From assembly GCA_028554645.1 (NCBI GenBank), contig JAQOOI010000078.1, forward strand, positions 845,329 through 909,328: a DNA stretch of 64,000 nt. The letters are read 5' to 3'. Below, piece by piece: positions 54,190 through 64,000 of the stretch. The notes under the pieces are model-generated. The model searched no databases. It saw only the letters and a list, made by a program, of their open reading frames with translations, and was not told the origin of the DNA. The translations under genes and the position numbers were made by a program. Numbering within the stretch: the stretch's first letter is position 1; every line of letters begins with the position of its first letter. This DNA is from Omphalotus guepiniiformis. Its lineage: Eukaryota > Basidiomycota > Agaricomycetes > Agaricales > Omphalotaceae.

Positions 54190-57100
54190 TTCTCTTTGTA
54201 AATGCTCTGCGCTCTTGTGACCAGTTCAGAGCGCGTAGAAAGGTGAATAAAGATTCCCAGTCATCCTCAGGTCTTCTATGCAGGAATGTGTGTTCCTTGA
54301 AGCTGCGTGTTGAGTAGAGTCCCCACCGAAATTCGCTGAGCTTATGTCGTGAGTCGTGACACAGCAGAGAAGAGGGTGAGCTCGGAAAGAACCGGGCGCT
54401 ACATCGACACTGGTTGTGCATCTTTGTACATGCTTGTGATTCGCCTTGTTGCTTTGGTTCAAACCGTGCCTTTGTCGTTCCATAGAACTTTTTTTCTTTT
54501 GCGGACTCATGTGTTGGTCATGAGGCTGAGATTGTTACACTGAAGCCCTCAAACTAAAGTGCTCTAGGGACGCTGGGATAGCATAAACGAGATTGATATA
54601 CGTGGACAAGACCCTCTGGATACTGTGAGTGCACCGAAATTGTCAGACGCATGAACGGAACCTCAGGCTACCTCAGGGTCATATTCTTACAGCCGAGAAC
54701 CTTGGCATCCAACGTTGTTGTTGCACTTTTGGCACAATATATCTCCATACGCCTTCAACTTCACTGGGTCGATGTAGTGCACGATGTTACCCAAGGCCAT
54801 TCTATGAAGAGTCCTCATAGTCTCGTACCCAGACGTATACGTAGTAGTACGGGTGCAATGGATTCCAGAGCGATCCCTCTACCCGCTCGGCTAAAGCCGG
54901 CTGAGTTGAAACTTTGCACGTTTTGGAGTGGTGCCGGTCTCTGCAGCTCGTTTTTCGAACTCTGCCGGATTTGTCCGGTGGGCAGAGCGTGGTTGGTCGG
55001 GTACGAGACTAAGTCCTCGGAATATCGAACTAACTGGAACCCACTTGAAACTCCGAGGACTCATACTGGAACCCACTTTTCCGCTAATGCAGCATTTCCG
55101 ATGCATGTTTACGTGCTTACAGACTGCTTAGTGAACTTAACGCTCAAAAGATCGTTCCTTCTTGGACTCCGTGTGGGAGAGATCATATTGTGTCGAGATT
55201 CACTCCAGGATCTCGCCTGCCCTCAGTGAATCCACCTTGATTGGGTATCTTCACATATACGGCAATGAATACACATGTTTTGAAACCTATTTTTGATTGC
55301 ATAATGAGTATAATCAACAATTTAGTTACCCGACGGCGGAGGGGTTAGTTGTAACCCAACAAGTACAGGACAAGCGCAAAGACGGATGAGTGTCGTGTAT
55401 ACATGTGAACTTGAACATTTGATGACTTGAACGGGTGGTAGGAAATTATGGGCTACCTTGAGAGAAAGAGGAGAAAGTTAAGCCAACGCCCTCTCCATTC
55501 ACCAATGATTTTTCATGTCAGGATATTACTAAACGTCAAACTGGGATGTTCTTGCGAACTTCCGCAAGAACATCAACTTTGAACCCCTATTGAATATTGA
55601 ATGGTCCGTTTGAAGGCGTCAAGGTCGGCGTTAGAAAAGAAAGAAACAAATAACAAATGAGTCATTGTCCGGCCCACGCCGTCACAGAGATAATATAGTA
55701 TAACATTCCCACATCTTGCATCTTGCCACTCGACCAAAGGGTAGCATTAATTTTATTCTCCAAAGACCGTCGAATGTCTATACGCGTTTGCTTTTACTGG
55801 AACTCAAACTTCGAAGGTGCTAGATCCTATAGGATGAGGCTGTATCAGAAACGAAGTTCGGGGCTGGATGTGAGTTTTCGCCGTATTGTATTCGTTTCAT
55901 TCTAAACACCAATCCACCTGAGATACTCACCCGCGGACTATCGACAATCAATCCATGAAATTGCACGGAATCATCACGCACTTTCTCATGTTGAGAATCT
56001 CCATCCTGGACTAGTGGCACGTTATAAGCTGAAGAGATGTATGTATCACTGGGGTTGACATCAGGTTGGTGGTCAATTATCAATATTCAATGGTGGGTTC
56101 GGGGCGGATACACGTACGTCTTTAAGTCCCCTGCTTCGTTCTCTCATTAACCGTTTCTCCTCCTTCCTCCCTAGGCAGCCAAATTCCATATTTCCATCTA
56201 TACCGGCCTCCCACAAACCATGGAACATTTTTCAAGTTATCCTTCAAATCTGTCACCCGCGTATTCACTGTTCGTGATACATCAAAAGAAAGAAAGAAAG
56301 AGAGCGCGTGTATGCACAGGGTCTGACCTAGATTTGTCAATGGTGTCAAAGACGGCGCAAGGGCAAACTTGAATCAGCGTAGTCAAATGAAAAGAAAAGT
56401 CATTACGCGTCCACCCGACCATGTATATGCTTTCTGATGTTCTTAAGGTTGGAGATCTGATATTGGGGTTTTCAAGCTGTGTAGAGGATCACCGAAGGGA
56501 AAAATTCACATGGCTCCTGTCCTGCGAAAAAGGTACAGTACATACACAGTTACGTCTTCAACATACTGAAAATAGCCACAGGACACTGGGTATAGTGCCA
56601 CCAAGATGTTACCCATTATTTGTAAGATTTCTCCGAATGTTGAGCCCACTGATATCCGATGGCATTTTAACGCGTGCTTATAGATTGTGGTGGGAGTTGA
56701 TGGTCGGGTAAAATTCTTTCTTTTCTCAGAAGGTGATTCCTTCTTTGGATGCTATGTCTTCCAGGAGCTCGCATGTATCAATGTTGGTAATCTCCTGGAC
56801 CCCCGGCGGTGGATCAGCATCCTCCGTCCCTCCATCCGTCCGTCCCTCATCCATCCGCATACAATAGTTCGAGTTTGAACTCCAACTCTTTCTTTGGACC
56901 GTGAATAAGGCAACAATTGGGCTCACCAAGGATCTTTAAATATGTTTGCACCCGAGCTTGGGCCACGGGGATGTTGTACTAAGCACTCAAAATCTAGGCT
57001 GTGTGACCTAGTAGTACCAGCAGAACCAGTACAATACGAATAAAGCAAAATACAAATAAAGCAAAACTGTTTCAAAAGAGCCAGCGCTGGACCCCTAATA

Positions 57101-57390
57101 GTCGGTTATGCACTGACGGTTAATGAGAGAAGTAACCGTTCACATGCACCGTAGAGCTGTAAGAACTGAACGTTATTCATTATTAGCTCCGGAAGATTTA
57201 TTAACACTGCCGCTCAGGACTCGCAACAATGACTCGGATATGATCTGAACACGGTTTTTCAAGTTACTCATCAAATCAACAGGGTCGTTGGCAGGAGGAT
57301 TCATTGCAGAAGTGGGCGCGAGTTTTGACAAGGGGGTTCGGTTAAGTTGTGTAGCTTTAGTGACTTGAGCGCTAGACCCGTGTCACTAAC
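54190..57390. other. long gene-poor stretch
   Basis: About 3.2 kb right of the P450s. Minus-strand fragments around 55900-56340 look weakly coding (NLKNVPWFVGGRYRWKYGIW and a segment ending VDSPR at a GTGAGT donor), but I cannot assemble a gene. A short direct repeat CTGGAACCCACTT occurs at about 55030 and 55066. Confidence 0.35.
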
Positions 57391-57400
57391 ATATAAAAAG
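57391..57400 (+). promoter_or_regulatory. TATA box of the ADP-ribosyltransferase-like gene
   Basis: ATATAAAAAG lies about 130 bp upstream of the ATG at 57525. Confidence 0.5.
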
Positions 57401-57524
57401 CCAGTATGAATGTCCTCATTCACCATCGAGCTGCGCTCAGAGAACTTGCTGGTCAAGTTCAATCACAAACCCTCCTTCCACTCACCCCATCCAAGCCTTT
57501 ATTTCTACCACTTCGAAACGAATC

Positions 57525-58565
57525 ATGCACATGTTTCATATGACAACTTTGCTTGCTGCTGCTGCTGCCTATGGCACGATCTTCATCGGGGCTGTCTTCG
57601 CTGCACCCGCAAGCCACGGGGCTAGTGGCTCTGGACACGCTGGCCAAGGAATGCCACTTACCTTGCGGTCCCAGCAACCTGTTACTCTCTACCACGCCCA
57701 TTACCGGCCATATGAAATGCAGAACCTAAACGCCTATGCCCAGATCGGTCACACACCTGCACCGTTTCCGGATACAGCGGGGGACTTTTCTCCTCGTGGT
57801 GGATACTATATGTTTGCGGTATGTCTGTCTATCTATATTCTCCTGTCCTACAGAGTCTTATTTGTTCTCTTTGAATGTGGTAGAGTAAAGGTCAGAGCAT
57901 ACGTCCATTATTTTCTGTCCTTCAGTTATTGATGTCAAAGCGTAATGCGCTCTGCAGAAGAAGCTCTGTATTGGGGAAATCAATTCTCACTTAGTAGTGG
58001 GGGAAGGTTTGCGGTATCTACGGTTTTGTACACACCGGATCCTTGGAAATGCCCAGTAACAACGTCAGCACTTATTTTTCCATAGAGTGTGATGATTACT
58101 GACAAAGTGGATCACTGTAGCTTCCCAGTTGCTGACCAGCACTGGTTGGCGGTACGTGCTTACTAGTCGTTTTTTGCAATGATTCAGAGCACTAACGGTA
58201 TCATAGTTCGTTGCAAGAAATCAACCCGCGCAGGGGGCTAATACTCTTCAACCACTTTACCCCGTCGTTGAAGGTCCCTTCTCAGTCGGCACGGGTATGT
58301 TACGGTTCTCTAAAGCTCATTCAACGTCTATCCATTGACCAAATTTATAGGTAGCCGCAGGCAACAAGCGAAGAGCGTGATCAGCGCAAAACCGTTATGG
58401 CAATACGCAGTCGTAGGAGTGAATTGTATGGACCGTCTCAAGATTACCAGGGTTGAGGTCTTCAACGCAGACTCAAATTGGCAGAGAAACCCCACCAAGA
58501 TCCCAAGGCAGTTTTCTGGGTCAACTTCTTGGAGAGAATATTGCCCTTCTTGTACGATCCAGTAA
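57525..58565 (+). CDS. secreted ADP-ribosyltransferase-fold protein (DUF3990-like)
   Basis: Six exons join in frame to 255 residues: 57525-57818, 57884-57890 (7 nt), 57958-58055, 58086-58151, 58207-58294 and 58351-58565. A signal peptide (TTLLAAAAAYGTIFIGAVFA) is followed by VTLYHAHY, then GDFSPRGGYYMFASKEEAL, WLAFVARNQ and YPVVEGPF. The order LYH, GDF-GYY-A, W-FV-N and VEGP fits DUF3990-type ADP-ribosyltransferase folds. An NAD-dependent activity is an inference, since the usual catalytic residues are not unambiguous. Its target, if any, is unknown. The 7-nt exon AGTAAAG is needed to keep SKEEALYWG in frame. Confidence 0.65.
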
Positions 58566-60915
58566 TTGTCGGATGTTGCCTGAAGTGATTCTACCCTTTA
58601 TTGATATCACTTACTTTGGATGATCTTCACCCCCTCCTCTTTCGTTACTGGGAAGCTACTGGAAAATCCTTTTCTGAAGCAAATGTATGCGTGTAATTCA
58701 AATGCGTTGTTGGTTGTTGCATCGACGTTTGATGAACCTGAATTTGAGCCTACGTCAAGCACATCCCCATGCAAAATATAACGCTCAACGCCCGCGCCTG
58801 TCGTTCGACTGCGACTTTTGGATACACGTTACGGTGTACTTTAGCGGTGAGTCGGTTGGTGAACTAGTCTTCACAACGTTGAAGAGCAATGCCCGCGCGA
58901 GGCACTTATCGAGGCCTTGAACGACAAAAGATGGTGAGGTGTGGTGGTGAACATCTCATCCGGGGTTCCGGGCCGATATAAGAGCAAGCATGCAGTATTG
59001 TGTTCTCACGTTCGGATTTCTCTCCTGAACCACCATGTTCCCGACCTGTTCCCGACGATCCATCACCGCCATACATAGTCCCGGAGCTCAACGATCCACA
59101 GCTCACGGCTGGGACAGAGGCAGTTACAGGGACTAGGTTGAGTCAGTTAACTTTGTATTGTATTCATTTTCTTGACGTCTTTTTCTCCCTTCTCACTATC
59201 GACAACAGATCATATACACGGATGCGGTCGATCCTGCTTGAAGCACCGTGCCGAGAACCTCCGTCTACATTATGAAGCAGTATTCGCACCTCGTACGAGG
59301 TCATGAGAGTAGTGACGTGCATCAGCCAAAGAGATATGTTGAATGGTGAGGAAGGCAGGATGGGTGATCATGCGCTTTTGGGCGTCTGGGCTCTTTCAGC
59401 TGGGTAAATGCGTTCTTTTTCTATTCTCTCTTCCTCTGTTCTCCGTTTCCCGTGTTTTCATTCGCTCTTCTTTGTTCTCGGGGAGGTACTCTGTTTATTA
59501 TGTTCGTATTTTCTATAAACACTCTCTGAGCTCCCGAGACTTTTTTTTCCCGTTTCTTTAGGGTCTCAAGATCTCACATCTTCTCCTCCTTCATGTCCAT
59601 CCCCATTCGTTTCCTCTTCCTTCGTTTATACCATATGTCAAACGGTACAGCTCATTACTGTTTAATTTTACTAACAAGCGCTATTCCATCTACAGATTGC
59701 TGCTTATATATCTTTCCACTAATCGCGTCAATCATACTCACATTACTGCTATTCTCGCGACCACGAATGCGATGAGCGCGTATGCGGTCAGCCTTCGCTT
59801 CTCGTCACCACAGCCTGCAGAACTCCGCGGCAATCTACTTGCAGCATATATTCTACTAGTTCAATGGTACGAAACGAAGAGTTTGCTCTTTTGGCGGGTC
59901 CTAAACACTGTATGTCTTCCCAATTGATCATCAACAATCGAACGCTGATAGACCTTCACTTGATTTCCTAGTATTTCCAAATATTACCTACATACGTTCT
60001 TCTTCCATTTCCCCAGTTTCATCACGGGTATCGATGCCCGTTTGGACCTCAGACTTCGTGTACTACGATGACAACCCTCTACACATACCGTACAGCTTCG
60101 GTTGGCAAACGGCGGAGTTGGCCAAGTGGTTTTGATAGGGCGTTTTCGGATACGGTTTATCGTAGTCGTTTGGGTTTAGCGCTTGGATATGTTACGTTTC
60201 TGTATAATGAGGTGGTGGAGGTCAAACCTAGGCAGTCGGCTAGGACTCCAGGTTTTTTTTATTGTGGGTTTCCATTTGGCTCTTCCGATATGTATCGCTG
60301 ATGAGCCGAATGGTTTAGATGAATCCCTTTCTCCCTCACATCTTCCTTCTCATGTCCCCTTCCAAACTTCACTCGACTTTTCGAACAACTCCAAATCACA
60401 CACCCCTCTACAGACCTACTGGCAATGAAGTAGTATCGTTTTTACATTCACGTCTTCACCCGCACTCCATCATTGATTACTTGTACGCATACCTACCCGT
60501 TCCCCATCCGCACTCACATTCCTCACCGTCATCGCGATTGGGGTGTTGGTGATGATGTTTGTGCGGAGAGTGAGGGTGAGGGGTCCGTGCACCGATTACT
60601 CATCTTGATAATTGGTCGCAAGTTCGTCGTCATCAACCTAGCAGAGTCATTGCGACAAGACAGCAATTAGCGTGCTATCATATCACCGCCAATGCATGTA
60701 CCTTCTCATTTGTTCAACACGGCGTTCAAAAGTCGTGAGATATACATCGTTTTCCTTTGTATACAACTTCGACCACGAGCACTGTCGTTTGGGGTTGAGG
60801 GCAGGGGGAGTAGGACAACGTATGGATATTGTGTGAGAGGTTGTATACATGATATTGATGTCATATCAAACCATCAGTACACATTTCGGATCCAGTTATC
60901 TGATTCATCTCCGAA
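58566..60915. other. region without an assignable gene
   Basis: Many plus-strand ORFs (59343-59561, 59697-59927, 60068-60301) have hydrophobic or ordinary composition and may be exons of an unidentified or decayed gene, but no domain is recognised and I could not build a chain. Confidence 0.35.
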
Positions 60916-60922
60916 TATAAAA
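60916..60922 (+). promoter_or_regulatory. TATA box of the NACHT-ankyrin gene
   Basis: TATAAAA lies 84 bp before the ATG at 61000. Confidence 0.55.
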
Positions 60923-60999
60923 CTTCTTTTGTTTTTATTGATCATCGATAAGATTTCAGTGCCGCTGCCAAATTCCCCACTCTTTCTCTTACCTCCACC

Positions 61000-63936
61000 A
61001 TGAATCAATCCTCTGCTGGTTATAATGTTCATCGTTCACCAAGCTACAACAGGTAAGTCAGTAGTTTCATAAAGAATGTCCTACTGAGACAGTCAAAGGC
61101 AGCAGCAATTTCAAAGTGGTCATTTCATGCCATCAGAGAATTCTCGAAGGTAAAATGCTGCTGAATATATATCAATCAAAGAATGATTACATTACCGTCA
61201 TGCCTAGTGCAAATGCTTTCAATCAAAGCTCAAACTTTACCATTACTGGTGGCACTTTCAACACTGTTGGAGGAAACCTCTACACAACAAATATCAGTGG
61301 TATAAGAATGAAATTACTTGCATATTCAATGTTTAATCATCTGATTATGATATCCCAGCATCTGATCCAAGGTCCAGTATCTTGAAATGGCTGGATGCCC
61401 CGGACCCTTCCACCAATTTCAATAATGCAAGGGACAAGACAGTGTCAGGTACTGGTGCTTGGCTTCTGGCTGACCCCAAATATATGGAATGGGAAGAGAA
61501 AGGTGGATTACTATGGATGCAAGGCAAAGGCAAGTTCTGTTTTCAAATTAAGATTATATATCATAAAAGCTCAATTGTGTATAGCTGGTGCTGGCAAGAC
61601 CTATCTGTGGTAAAGTTTTGCTTCAAGATGTCCAATTAATCTCTAATCTGACAACAACCACAGTACTACAGTTATAGACCATCTTCTGGAGGACAGCCTA
61701 ATCAGCCAAAAGCTACCTCCATTCTATCACTACTTTGATTCACGTGACGCCTCAAAGCAACATTATAGAGGTCTTCTCTCATCTTTGTTGGCACAGCTTA
61801 TGCTGCCTTCCAAAGATGTTCCTTCTGGGATAAAAAAGTTGTATGAGAAATACAAAAACAGCCCTCAGAAACCAGCTCTTGCTGTTCTTGTGGATGTTCT
61901 CAAAGAGGTGCTAGCTTCTCATTCTATGGAACCCATGTATATTATCATGGATGCCTTAGATGAGGCTAGTGAGCCTGCCCAGTATGAGGTTGTTTCCTTG
62001 ATTCAGACCCTGCTTGCCCTGAATATTGTGAATGTACTGGTAACCAGTCGCCAGGCTCCAGGTGTAGATACCATCAGGTGTACTCTTCTCCAGCTGAATG
62101 AAGAGAATGTTGGTGCAGATGTCAAACTGTATCTTGATGTCAATATCCCCATGCTGAGGGTTCAGGGTGATTTGAAGAATGAAGTGACACAGTTTCTGTT
62201 AGATGGAACCCATGGACAGTAAGGATTTATAGATCTTGATTGATTATTTGCTAACATCACCAAGGTTCAGATGGGTTGACTGTCAGGTTGGCACACTCAT
62301 GAAATGTGGAACTCCCAGAGCAGTAAAGCAATCATTGAAGAACCTTCCAAGTGATCTTGCAACAATATACATGGGAAAACTCAAAACCATTTCTGAGGAG
62401 AACAAACCAGATGCAAAAGTGGTGTTCCAGTGGCTTACTTACGCTACAAGGCCTCTATCAGTCCAGGAGTTGGCTGCAGTGCTAGCCACTGATCTTGACA
62501 GTGTGTCATTCCAGCCAATAGACCAGGATGATAGCCTTGGTGAAAAGCTTCACAGGGTTGTTGACACCACACTGGTAACTGTACAGAAGGAAGTTGTGCA
62601 GTTGGCTCATCATTCTGTAAAAGAATTTCTTATCACAGAGAGTATGAAATATGATGCAACGGTGTATTTCAAGATGGAGGAGAAGCTAGCACATAGTGTT
62701 ATTGCACACACCTGCATTATCTATCTCTATTACTATGGCAAACAGATTCATTCAAGAAGATACAGAAATGATAAATTTCCATTGGCAAGATATGCAGCAC
62801 AGAATTGGACAGATCATGGCAGGTTGATGGGACCAATGGATGAGAGAATTGTTCAGAGTGGAATAGAGCTACTAGATAGGAAAGAAGTGGCATATCATGA
62901 GTGGTTAACATTACACAAACCAGATAATAAGTATCCTTGGATGCGTCAAAGGAAAGTTGCAGAGCCTCTGTATTATGCAGCCTATACAGGACTACTAGAG
63001 ATTACTAGGAGGCTTGTACAAGACGGTGCAGATGTCAATGCTGAGAGTGGTATATATGGATCAGCCCTCCAAGCTGCTGCTAGCTCTGGGCAGGAGGCCA
63101 TTGTGAAGCTGCTTCTCTATCAAGGTGCAGATGTCAATGCTAGACTTGGTAGACATGGATCTGCTACTCAAGCTGCTGCTCACTATGGATATGAGGGCAT
63201 TGTGAAGCTGCTTCTCTCTGCGGGTGCAGATATTAATGCTGATAGTGGTTATTATGGATCTGCTCTCCAAGCTTCTGTGATATCTAAAAATGAGGCAATT
63301 GTCAAGCATCTTCTCTCTGCAGGTGCAGGTGTGAATGCTCAGGGTGGTTACTATGGATCTGCTCTCCAAGCTGCTGCTTACTCTGGAAATGAGGCTATTG
63401 TGAAGCTCCTTCTCTCTGCAGGTGCAGATGTCAATGCTAGAGGTGGTAGCTATGAGTGTGCTATCCAACCTATTGCTAGCTCTGGGCAGAGGTCCATAGT
63501 GAAGAGCCTCCTAGCTGCAGGTGCAGATGTCAATGTTGAGGGTGGTCAGTATGGATCTGCTGTCCAAGCTGCTGCTCACTCTGGACATTACATTATTGTG
63601 AAGGACCTCCTCTCTGCAGGTGCAAATGTCAATGCTCAGGGTGGTGAATTTGGATTTGCTCTTCAAGCTGCTGCTTACTTTGGATATGAGAGTATTGTGA
63701 AGGTTCTTTTCTTAGCAGGTGCAAACCCCAATGCTAAGGGTGGTGTATATGGATCTGCTCTTCAAGCTGCTTCTCACTCTGGATATGAGGCTGTTGTAAA
63801 AGGCCTTCTTTCTAAAGGTGCAAATGTGATTGCTAAGGATGGTTGCTATGGATCTGCTCTTCAAGCTTCTGCAAGGTCTAGACATGAGGGTATTGTAGAG
63901 GCCCTTCTCTCTGCAGGTGCAGATGTGAATGCCTAG
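61000..63936 (+). CDS. NACHT-ankyrin (NLR/STAND) protein, with in-frame stop in the repeat array
   Basis: Exon 1 is 61000-61052 (MNQSSAGYNVHR). Later exons carry FNQSSNFTITGGTFNTVGGN, common at the front of mushroom NLRs, then DPSTNFNNARDKTVSGTGAWLL. The P-loop GKAGAGKT is assembled across a GC-AG intron at about 61527-61581. Further NACHT features are MYIIMDALDEAS (Walker B) and VLVTSRQ (sensor). A winged-helix-like region (TYATRPLSVQELAAVL, LAHHSVKEFL) precedes 33-residue ankyrin repeats from 63025. TAG at 63934-63936 interrupts the tenth repeat; the same frame continues beyond it to the window end, so the gene is either truncated by a nonsense change or read through. Fungal STAND proteins act in self/non-self recognition. 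Exon 2 boundaries near 61120-61210 are not resolved. The gene is AT-rich relative to most of the window. Confidence 0.85.
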
Positions 63937-64000
63937 GATGGTGAATATGGATCTGCTCTTCAAGCTGCTGCTGACTCTGGAAATGAGACTATTGTGAAGC
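63025..64000 (+). repeat. 99-bp tandem repeats encoding ankyrin units
   Basis: Units start every 99 bp (63025, 63124, 63223 and so on to 63916), each encoding a 33-residue ankyrin unit around YGSALQAAA. At least nine complete units and a tenth that runs off the window. Confidence 0.92.

Noticed and set aside
63061..63963. Minus-strand ORFs across the ankyrin repeats
   Set aside because: They are regular mirror frames of a 99-bp coding repeat.
63025..64000. CRISPR-like regular array
   Set aside because: The period is an exact 33-codon ankyrin unit with no constant repeat/variable spacer division, in a eukaryotic gene.

Overview
This is genomic DNA of a filamentous basidiomycete, most likely an agaricomycete close to Omphalotaceae/Marasmiaceae. 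Genes are split by many 45-60 nt GT-AG introns. The window carries KRE6/SKN1 and NACHT-ankyrin genes typical of mushrooms. It also holds a close homologue of the omphalotin precursor OphMA. I cannot name the species from sequence alone.

Left arm (1-17 kb). Two long minus-strand paralogues (1956-5720 and 12770-16699) each encode two CCCH zinc fingers, a coiled coil, RRM-like segments and a C-terminal RING-IBR-RING E3 ligase module ending in a CaaX-type tail. They sit in a diverged tandem duplication of about 4.5 kb. A Ty1/Copia retrotransposon with identical 265-bp LTRs and a 5-bp target duplication has inserted between them. A broken cysteine-rich secreted-protein gene lies at the far left.

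Middle (18-29 kb). A 12-exon cell-wall glucan synthesis gene (KRE6/SKN1, GH16) is followed by an AT-rich single-pass membrane protein gene, a small membrane ORF and a kinase-like gene whose exon junction is out of frame.

Right of centre (29-54 kb). This is a borosin RiPP cluster of the omphalotin type. Its centre is a self-methylating precursor (40565-41932) whose C-terminal 12-residue core reads [12 protein letters not shown]. Around it are a 22-exon prolyl oligopeptidase, four P450s (two paralogous pairs), two wax-synthase-like acyltransferases, an NTF2-like protein and an F-box protein. The expected logic is as follows. The precursor N-methylates its own tail, the oligopeptidase releases and macrocyclises the core, and P450s, the NTF2-like protein and acyltransferases oxidise and acylate it. 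The oligopeptidase gene has one intron whose expected AG acceptor reads AT, so peptide maturation in this strain is an open question.

Right end (54-64 kb). A long gene-poor stretch is followed by a secreted ADP-ribosyltransferase-fold (DUF3990-like) gene with a 7-nt microexon. Last is an AT-rich NACHT-ankyrin (NLR-type) gene with near-uniform 99-bp repeats. One repeat contains an in-frame TAG, and the repeats continue past it to the window edge.
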